Source: JANXXV01 sp040002435
GTDB taxonomy: Bacteria; Acidobacteriota; Terriglobia; Bryobacterales; Bryobacteraceae
Direction of reading: 5' to 3'
NCBI GenBank assembly: GCA_040002435.1
Contig: JBDUEM010000254.1
Location: 1 to 11,198, forward strand
DNA length: 11,198 bases
Below the pieces are notes generated by a model, which did not search any database, was not told the origin of the DNA, and was given only the letters and a program-made list of their open reading frames with translations. Position 1 is the first letter of the stretch; every line of letters begins with the position of its first letter. Shown piece after piece: positions 5,755 to 11,198 of this stretch. A program made the translations under genes and the position numbers.

Positions 5755-8715
5755 TTACCGTAGGCCAGCGTACTCGGCACGGGCGTTTTGCAGGATCGGA
5801 ATATCTGCGTCGGCGTCTTTCCAGCGCGTAAGAAAGTCCCGATATGCGGTGCGCGCCCCGGCCCTGTCACCCGCCAGTGAGAGCGCGCGAGCCAGTTGTA
5901 GCTGAGCGAGCATTCCCACCGGGTCGCTAACCATCACCCCCGGGCGAGCCACGATCTTCCGGAACTCGGATGCAGCAGCGAGGCCGCGGTGGGAAGCCAG
6001 ATGAGCCAAGCCCCGGACGTAGATGGGATAGAGCGTGCCGAATCTCCCGGCGACGGTGCTTCGCTGCACGCCCAGTTCCAGGGGAACGGCGAGCTCCAGC
6101 AATGTGTAGGCGCGTTCCGTATCTCCGCGGTTCAGGGCCGAGAGTGCGCGAACCACCGGCAGATAATGAAAGCGCACGGCGGTGTCGTTCGGGAATCGCC
6201 GTTCCATGTCGCCGGCGAGAGCGTCGCTCCTGGCTGAATCGCCTGCAGTTGCCAGGGCGAACGCGGCTCCGAACTCCACCTCGCGGCTCGTAGAAAGCTC
6301 CAGGGCGCCGATAGCTCGCGCCGCGGCTTCGCGAGCGTTCCCGAATAATGCCTCGCGGATGGCTGCCCCGCATTCCCAGAGACCACCCCGCTCGGGCTGG
6401 CCGCCGTGACGGGCCTGCTCCACCGCGCGGCCGGAGACATCTCTGGATTCGTGCAGACGGCCAGCCCACGCAAGGGCGCGCGCTTCGCTTTCCGAGATCC
6501 AGTTTTCTGCAACGGATCTTCCGCGAGCCTGCGCCACGACCGCTTTCATTTCTTCCCGATCGCCCACCAGGAAGGCGAGATCGTGGCCGAGCATCAGGAA
6601 CTCATCGATATCGAATCCCTGGTTAACCGCGGCCGCAAGCACCTGCCGGGCTTCCGCGTACCGGCCAAGATAGGAGAGGTTGGCCGCCAGGTTGTAGCGA
6701 ACGATCGCCTGATTGGCTTTGAGCTCGATGGACTTGCGGGATTCGGCCACAGACCGCTCGAACTGTCCGAGGGACCGGTAAATGTGCGCGGCGAGCAAAC
6801 CGTGCGGGGTTGGATCACCAGGGTAGGTGCGGACCCAAGCCTCGAGTGTCTGCTGCGTCTGGTCGAGATTTCCGGAGACCAGCGCGGCGTAAGTGAGATC
6901 AATGAAGAAACGGTCGATTTCAGAGGCGCGATCGCGCAAGCGCCAGGAGCGCCGGGCGAACTCCCCGGCCAAATCGGGTTGATCCATTTGGCTATAGCAA
7001 CGCGCGATATACGTATAGGCGATGGCGAGTCCGGGATCGATTTCCACAGCGCGGCGAAAGAGGGGCAAGGCAGGCCTGGCCCCGCTCGACGCAACAACTT
7101 TCCGGGCAGCCGCGAACGCTTCGGCTGCCGCGCGCTGAGCAGCAGGTTCGCGGACGATGGAGGCCGGCTGGATTCCGGCGCCAAGCCGACGGGTGGCATC
7201 GACGATGGCAGCCGAAACGTCCCCGGCATTTTCCGCTTGGGTCTGGACCTCATGCAGAATCTCGCCGTTCGCACAATCCCAAGCGCGCAGGCCAATCAAG
7301 CGACGCGGTTCGAGATCCATGACAGAGCCTTCGACGAGCATCGATGCTCCGGCGGCGCGGCAGACCTGCCTCGTGGTATCGGGCGTGACGATGCCACTCT
7401 CCGTTTTCTGAGGGAGGACACGCAGGTGCCCGCCGCGCTCGAGTTCAGCAATCACGCGGGGACGGATCCCGGCATCGAAACCGGCGACTACCACCGCACT
7501 ATCCGCCGCTGTGGGGGATGGGCTCATGAGGAAGACTGCACCGATGGCGACAGCGCCCAGGCACGCGGAAGCGATGGCGGCTTGCAGCCGTCCAACATGA
7601 AACGGTAGAGCGAAGGTAGCGGATTGCCGCTGCGTCAAGTCTTTCAGCAGCGCGCCGGCATCCGGGTAGCGCCGCTCGCGCTCCTTCTCGAGAAGCCGCA
7701 TGATCACAGCACAAAGCGCGGCAGGCAGGGCCGGATTCAGCGTGGAAGGTGCGGGAGGACGGGCGTTGAGGAGCGCATCGATGATGACCACCGTGTTCGG
7801 CCCGAGGAAGGGCTGGCGCCCCGTGGCGAGTTCATACAGCACGACACCGAGGGAAAACAGGTCCGTGCGTGCGTCCAATTCGGCGCCGCGAGCCTGTTCC
7901 GGGGACATGTAAGCTGTGGTGCCGGCGATCATACCCTCATAGGTTAGAGACTCGCCCTGTGTCAAACCGTTAAGCGCCGGTAAGGGCATGACCTTGGCGA
8001 GACCGAAATCCAAAATCTTTAATTGTCCGCCAGCCGTTACGAAGAGATTCGCGGGCTTGATGTCACGGTGTATGATGCCTTTGGCGTGGGCGGCCTGTAG
8101 CGCTTCCGCAGCCTGAATTGCGATGTCGCAAAGGTCGTGAAGCGCGAGAGGCCCGCGGCGGATGGTCTCATTCAGGCTCTCGCCTTCGAGCAATTCCATC
8201 ACAATGACTGGCTGCCCCTGATGTTCCTCTACTCCATAGATGGAGCAGATGTTCACGTGGCTCAGCGAGGATGCGGCGCGCGCTTCGCGTTCGAGCCGTT
8301 GGCGTGCGCGAGGATCGCGTGCGAGGCGATCGTGCGGAAATTTGAGGGCGACGTGACGGCGGAGGCGGAGGTCTTCGGCCTCGTAGACCACACCCATGCC
8401 GCCGCTGCCAATGGCTCGCAAGATCCGATAATGGGCGACGGTTTCGCCCACGCTTGCGGCTTCGGTTATTACGGAACTGCCGGACGGCGCCGTTGCGTCG
8501 GCGACAGCGCGGCCGGCGACGTCCCACGCCGCTTCCTCGAGGAAGGTGTCCGCCTCGCGGTAGCGCAGGAGCAGGCGTTCCACCTGGCTACGGAGGTCGC
8601 CGTCGTTGGAGCAGCTTTCCGCAAGAAAGGCGGAACGGCGGTCCTCCTGGACTTCCAGAGCCGCGTGGAAGATGCGGTCGATCAGTTGCCAGCGGTCCGG
8701 CTGCATATCGCTCAC
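5755..8715 (-). CDS. Membrane Ser/Thr protein kinase with TPR repeats
   Basis: A 986-aa Hanks-type kinase. Residues 1-70 are a helical extension common in these acidobacterial kinases (starting near RWQLIDRIFHAALE). The kinase domain spans about 95-365: glycine loop GSGGMG (103-108), Lys125 in VALKF, Glu144 in helix C, HRDIKPAN with Asp218, DFG at 236-238, and SPE at 271-273. All catalytic residues are present, so it should be active. One membrane helix follows at about 378-398, then a FlgO/TolB-like segment (about 405-510) and at least five TPR-like repeats from about 545 to the end. The kinase should face the cytoplasm and the TPR part the periplasm. The start is a GTG at 8713-8715 inside a GTGA overlap with the sigma factor stop; an internal ATG lies at codon 4. 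It probably controls or is controlled by that sigma factor. Confidence 0.93.
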   Translation of the reverse strand: MSDMQPDRWQLIDRIFHAALEVQEDRRSAFLAESCSNDGDLRSQVERLLLRYREADTFLEEAAWDVAGRAVADATAPSGSSVITEAASVGETVAHYRILRAIGSGGMGVVYEAEDLRLRRHVALKFPHDRLARDPRARQRLEREARAASSLSHVNICSIYGVEEHQGQPVIVMELLEGESLNETIRRGPLALHDLCDIAIQAAEALQAAHAKGIIHRDIKPANLFVTAGGQLKILDFGLAKVMPLPALNGLTQGESLTYEGMIAGTTAYMSPEQARGAELDARTDLFSLGVVLYELATGRQPFLGPNTVVIIDALLNARPPAPSTLNPALPAALCAVIMRLLEKERERRYPDAGALLKDLTQRQSATFALPFHVGRLQAAIASACLGAVAIGAVFLMSPSPTAADSAVVVAGFDAGIRPRVIAELERGGHLRVLPQKTESGIVTPDTTRQVCRAAGASMLVEGSVMDLEPRRLIGLRAWDCANGEILHEVQTQAENAGDVSAAIVDATRRLGAGIQPASIVREPAAQRAAAEAFAAARKVVASSGARPALPLFRRAVEIDPGLAIAYTYIARCYSQMDQPDLAGEFARRSWRLRDRASEIDRFFIDLTYAALVSGNLDQTQQTLEAWVRTYPGDPTPHGLLAAHIYRSLGQFERSVAESRKSIELKANQAIVRYNLAANLSYLGRYAEARQVLAAAVNQGFDIDEFLMLGHDLAFLVGDREEMKAVVAQARGRSVAENWISESEARALAWAGRLHESRDVSGRAVEQARHGGQPERGGLWECGAAIREALFGNAREAAARAIGALELSTSREVEFGAAFALATAGDSARSDALAGDMERRFPNDTAVRFHYLPVVRALSALNRGDTERAYTLLELAVPLELGVQRSTVAGRFGTLYPIYVRGLAHLASHRGLAAASEFRKIVARPGVMVSDPVGMLAQLQLARALSLAGDRAGARTAYRDFLTRWKDADADIPILQNARAEYAGLR

Positions 8716-9275
8716 GCGCTCAGTTCATTCAACAGCCAGGCCTTGGCGAGTTTCCAGTCGCGCAATACGGTTTCCTGCGAGACTTTGAGCACCTCAGCGG
8801 TTTCCTTGACGCTCAGTCCTCCAAAGAAGCGCAACTCGACGACGCGAGCCTTACGGGGATCCAATTCGGCCAGACGAGTGAGGGCTTCATCGATAGCGAC
8901 GAGATCGGATCGAAGGTCCGGAGAGACGATGGCCGAGGCATCCAGGCTGATACGCTCCAATCCGCCGCCGCGCTTCTGGAACTGAGCGGAGCGGAACAGA
9001 TCGATGAGGATGTTGCGCATGAGTCGCGCGCAGACGGCGAAGAAGTGCGCCCGGTTCTGCCACGATACGCGTTTGAGGTCGACCATGCGCACGTACAACT
9101 CGTTAATCAGAGCCGTCGCCTGGAGTGTATTTTGGGGGCGCCCCCTCGCCCTGGAACGGCGTGCGGACGCATAGAGCTCGGCGTAAACCAGCGGCGTCAG
9201 CTTGGCGAGCGCGTCTTCCTCGCCGCGGTTCCACGCCTGGAGCAAACCGGTAATGTCATGGGTGGACTGGACCAT
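8712..9275 (-). CDS. ECF-type RNA polymerase sigma factor (TIGR02999-like)
   Basis: A 187-aa sigma factor with region 2 at about residues 10-97 (with LINELYVRMVDLKRVSWQ and FFAVCARLMRNILIDLFR) and region 4 at about 125-182, including a helix-turn-helix near 153-175 (LSVKETAEVLKVSQETVLRDW). This is the acidobacterial and planctomycete style ECF group often encoded beside Ser/Thr kinases. Region 3 is absent, as expected for ECF factors. The start is the ATG at 9273-9275; the upstream AAGGG is a modest ribosome-binding site. It directs RNA polymerase to a small regulon, possibly under control of the adjacent kinase, since no anti-sigma factor gene is next to it. Confidence 0.93.
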   Translation of the reverse strand: MVQSTHDITGLLQAWNRGEEDALAKLTPLVYAELYASARRSRARGRPQNTLQATALINELYVRMVDLKRVSWQNRAHFFAVCARLMRNILIDLFRSAQFQKRGGGLERISLDASAIVSPDLRSDLVAIDEALTRLAELDPRKARVVELRFFGGLSVKETAEVLKVSQETVLRDWKLAKAWLLNELSA

Positions 9276-9406
9276 GACGGGAAAGCCCTTTCATTAGTTT
9301 CGTAGTCTAGCACGGCGTCGAGAAAAAAATTTCGACACACGTTTACGGTTTTCAGGCACCGTTCTCGATTCATACAGTGAGAAGCGGTTTCACCAGGAGG
9401 AAACAC
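9276..9406. promoter_or_regulatory. Divergent intergenic region between sigma factor and HAF-repeat gene
   Basis: This 131-bp region must hold promoters for both directions. It contains an inverted repeat GTCGA (9317-9321) and TCGAC (9332-9336) with a seven-A tract between, which could be a protein binding site. On the minus strand TAGACT (9304-9309) could be a -10 for the sigma gene. No convincing -35 or ECF-type promoter pair was found for either side. Confidence 0.4.
9395..9400 (+). promoter_or_regulatory. Strong ribosome-binding site that fixes the HAF-repeat start
   Basis: AGGAGG lies six bases before the ATG at 9407. An upstream in-frame GTG at 9377 would add ten residues (MRSGFTRRKH) ahead of the signal peptide and has no such site. 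Confidence 0.85.
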
Positions 9407-10663
9407 ATGAGAACATTTTCGATGGTAACGTTGGCGATTTCCTTGTCGTTGTGCGCGCACGCGCAGCGCTTGCGGCCGCGGTACACGTTGACGGACTTGG
9501 GGCCGATCGGTCCAGCGGGTCAGGTGCTGAACATCGCCAGAAACGGCCTGGTTGCGGGAGCGTTGCAACAACCCGACAACACCGACCATGCGGTGCTGTT
9601 CCACGGCCGGCAAACGCTCGACATTTCAAAGCCGGGCATTGGCGGTAAGAACAGTCTTAGTTATGGGGTAAACATCTTCGGGCAGACTGTGGGCGGGGCG
9701 GAAACGGCCCAGCCGGATCCAGGAGCGGTGGATTTCTGCGGGTTTAAGGCACTGGGTCTGTCCAGCAACGGAGCGGTATGTGCGGCTTTCCTCTGGCAGG
9801 GTGGATTGATGAGGAAACTGCCCACACTTGGAGGCAACAATGGTTCCAGTACGCAGATCAATACATGGGGCGTGGTGTCGGGAGAGGTGGAGAACACGAC
9901 GCCGGATCCGGGCTGCCCTCAGAGGTTTCAGTTCAAGCCGGTAAAATGGCAGGGCGGCAAAATCATCCAGTTGGCGACCTACCCGGGGGATCCGGATGGC
10001 GTAGCGTATGCGATCAATGACGCCGGTCAGGTTGTAGGCTCGACGGGCACATGCGCGCCGTACAATCCGAACTTCCAACTCGCTATGGTTCCCGCGCATC
10101 CGATGCTATGGGAAGCGGACGGCACACCGCGGTACTTGGGAACGTTGGGCGGAACCGGAACCAGTCCCGATGCGGCGAATCTCACGATCAACATCAATAA
10201 CAGGGGACATGCGGTTGGCACGTCAGCGCTTGCCGGGGACGAGACCGGTCACGCGTTTCTCTGGACGAAGGAGAGGGGTATGAGGGATCTGGGGACTCTC
10301 AGCGGCGATTTCGCGAGTGGAGCGGTCGCGATCAACGACAACGAGCAAATAACGGGTATTTCGATCGGCCCGGACGGCCCCCGCGCTTACGTGTGGCAGA
10401 ACGGCTCGATGACCGATCTGAACACCCTGGTCCCACCGACCTCGCTACACCTGCTTTTAGGGACTGGCATCAATGAGAGCGGTCAGATTGCCGGGATTGC
10501 AGTCGACACCAGAAACGGTGACGTGCATGGGTATGTCGCTACGCCGTTGGATTCGGCGCACGAAGATGGCGTGCCTCTGTTCAGCGTGGAAGATGTGCGT
10601 CGCGTGCTTGAGCATCTAAGGCCGCTGAGCCACCACGGAATCCGGTTCGCGCCGGGATGGTGA
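9407..10663 (+). CDS. Secreted HAF-repeat protein
   Basis: A 418-aa protein with a signal peptide: charged MRTF, hydrophobic MVTLAISLSLC, and a probable cut after AHA (residue 19). The mature part consists of repeated units of about 45-55 residues with AxxINxxGQxVG and HAxLW motifs followed by DLGTLxG, the HAF family pattern. Clear copies are YAINDAGQVVGS, ININNRGHAVGTS with HAFLW and RDLGTLSGDF, AVAINDNEQITGI and GINESGQIAGIA. Such repeats probably form a beta-propeller-like extracellular fold; the function is not established. No anchor or PEP-CTERM signal is seen at the end. It is transcribed away from the sigma factor and kinase, and may be one of their targets, but this is inference. Confidence 0.88.
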   Translation: MRTFSMVTLAISLSLCAHAQRLRPRYTLTDLGPIGPAGQVLNIARNGLVAGALQQPDNTDHAVLFHGRQTLDISKPGIGGKNSLSYGVNIFGQTVGGAETAQPDPGAVDFCGFKALGLSSNGAVCAAFLWQGGLMRKLPTLGGNNGSSTQINTWGVVSGEVENTTPDPGCPQRFQFKPVKWQGGKIIQLATYPGDPDGVAYAINDAGQVVGSTGTCAPYNPNFQLAMVPAHPMLWEADGTPRYLGTLGGTGTSPDAANLTININNRGHAVGTSALAGDETGHAFLWTKERGMRDLGTLSGDFASGAVAINDNEQITGISIGPDGPRAYVWQNGSMTDLNTLVPPTSLHLLLGTGINESGQIAGIAVDTRNGDVHGYVATPLDSAHEDGVPLFSVEDVRRVLEHLRPLSHHGIRFAPGW

Positions 10664-10674
10664 GGTGACGGGTA

Positions 10675-10715
10675 GCGGGGCTGGGACGCACGCTCCCGCT
10701 GCGTTTGAGCCCCGC
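10675..10715 (+). terminator. Possible terminator after the HAF-repeat gene
   Basis: GCGGGGCT (10675-10682) and AGCCCCGC (10708-10715) form a perfect 8-bp stem, 11 bases after the stop codon. The enclosed segment can form a second stem, GGGA with TCCC. Only AATTT follows, so the T tract is weak and termination may be incomplete. Confidence 0.45.
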
Positions 10716-10724
10716 AATTTCCGC

Positions 10725-10847
10725 TGGAATGCAAGCGACCGTCAGACCACCCTGATCTACATGCAGGTCACGCTGCTTGAGGTCTACCAGCAATATGCGT
10801 GTGCTGTGGCCCAACACATCCGACCGATTTCAAGGCTGCAATCGTGA
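10725..10847 (+). pseudogene. C-terminal fragment of a tyrosine recombinase
   Basis: The frame reads NASDRQTTLIYMQVTLLEVYQQY and runs to a TGA at 10845-10847. This matches the end of phage-type integrases, where G-H-x-S is followed by TTxxY with the catalytic tyrosine (codon 10758-10760 here) and a helix ending near VYxxY. The glycine-histidine part appears as TGG AAT just before, suggesting a local change or frameshift. Upstream DNA is the HAF gene and its hairpin, so the rest of the recombinase is gone. Confidence 0.5.
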
Positions 10848-11036
10848 AACGCTCGCGCCGACCAATCGTCCATCCGCTCGCCCTGGTCTTCTGGCGGAGT
10901 CGAATCCATCGCTCTATCTCTGGCTTCAGACACGGTTCGAACCTACCGTGCAGCAACACGCCACTTTCTGAACTATCTGGATGTCCACCACTCTGACATT
11001 AACGCTCTGGATCAACTTCGTCGCGATCCGCACATG
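10844..11036 (+). pseudogene. N-terminal (core-binding domain) fragment of a second tyrosine recombinase, frameshifted
   Basis: From 10917 the frame reads SLASDTVRTYRAATRHFLN, then YLDVHHSDINALDQLRRDPH, the SAM-like core-binding domain of tyrosine integrases. In family members this continues with a basic helix and then the catalytic domain; here it stops at 11036, where the repeated 25-bp sequence begins. No start codon precedes it in its own frame back to the TGA at 10845-10847. In another frame a GTG at 10844 begins VKRSRRPIVHPLALVF, and a third frame covers LLAESNPSL, so at least two frameshifts are likely. The GTG overlaps the TGA of the previous recombinase fragment (GTGA), the usual arrangement of tandem recombinase genes. 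Confidence 0.6.
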
Positions 11037-11060
11037 CACCGTGACGCGATGAGTCCTGAG
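11036..11060 (+). repeat. 25-bp direct repeat, copy 2
   Basis: Identical to 4720-4744 and in the same direction. It starts exactly where homology to the tyrosine recombinase core-binding domain ends. It lies 94 bp upstream of the next putative start codon. Confidence 0.8.
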
Positions 11061-11154
11061 GCCGTGCTGAGGTCGAGATCCGCCACGAGGAGGCTACGCC
11101 GGGGCGCCCGCGTTGGTGTAGGATGTCATCAGATCGTCCAACTGGAGCAATCGC

Positions 11155-11198
11155 ATGAATGTCCGCCACCTCGTGCCGTCCGTGAGCCGCTGGCTCCT
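11155..11198 (+). CDS. Start of an unidentified gene (cut by window end)
   Basis: An ATG at 11155 is preceded by GGAG at 11144-11147 with a 7-base spacing, and the frame MNVRHLVPSVSRWL is open to the end of the window. Only 14 full codons are visible, too few to assign a function. The good ribosome-binding site is the main support. Confidence 0.35.
   Translation, partial: MNVRHLVPSVSRWL

Noticed and set aside
6406..7608. 400-codon plus-strand open frame
   Set aside because: It lies fully antisense to the kinase TPR region; its composition is what high-GC codon bias produces opposite a real gene, and no motif is seen.
8137..9305. Two long plus-strand frames of about 280 codons
   Set aside because: Both are antisense to the kinase N-terminus and the sigma factor, which have clear domains.
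10930..10952. GGTTCGAACC motif resembling a tRNA T-loop
   Set aside because: It falls inside the recombinase core-binding coding fragment, and no cloverleaf can be drawn around it.
1..11198. CRISPR array
   Set aside because: No regularly spaced repeats were found; the only long repeat is a single pair 6.3 kb apart.

Overview
The window (about 60% GC by eye) looks like a soil Acidobacteriota chromosome of the Solibacter/Bryobacter type. The main support is the right half: a TIGR02999-like ECF sigma factor overlapping a very long membrane Ser/Thr kinase with TPR repeats, divergent from a secreted HAF-repeat protein. The density of toxin-antitoxin (TA) modules fits the same group. The taxonomic call is inference from gene style, not from a marker gene.

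Left part (1-2350): the 3' end of a defence-type operon. A small winged-helix-like protein, cut by the window edge, is followed 3 bp later by a 676-aa Rad50/SbcC-like ABC ATPase. This pair has the architecture of the last two parts of an ABC three-component (ABC-3C) conflict system. The expected first gene, the effector, would lie upstream of base 1.

Middle part (2351-5754): an accessory island of small TA modules and gene fossils. A frameshifted scrap of a glucose 1-dehydrogenase-like gene abuts the 3' end of a minus-strand module (antitoxin, then MazF/PemK-like toxin with a probably frameshifted C-terminus). Next come a structured non-coding stretch with interleaved inverted repeats, a truncated zinc-ribbon element-associated ORF, a VapBC module with an operator-like promoter, 0.45 kb without a convincing gene, a second RHH/PIN module that looks leaderless, and a fragment of an IS1182-type transposase.

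Right part (5755-10715): a stable-looking regulatory unit. The sigma factor and kinase share a GTGA stop/start overlap on the minus strand. The HAF-repeat protein diverges from them across a 131-bp region and is followed by a hairpin that may be a terminator.

Extreme right (10716-11198): remnants of two tandem tyrosine recombinases. The C-terminus of one carries the catalytic tyrosine, and its stop codon overlaps a GTG in a GTGA that could have started the second. The second retains only its core-binding domain in pieces. The recombinase homology ends exactly at a 25-bp sequence that also occurs, identically and in the same orientation, at 4720-4744, just ahead of the second RHH/PIN module. 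The start of one more gene appears at 11155.
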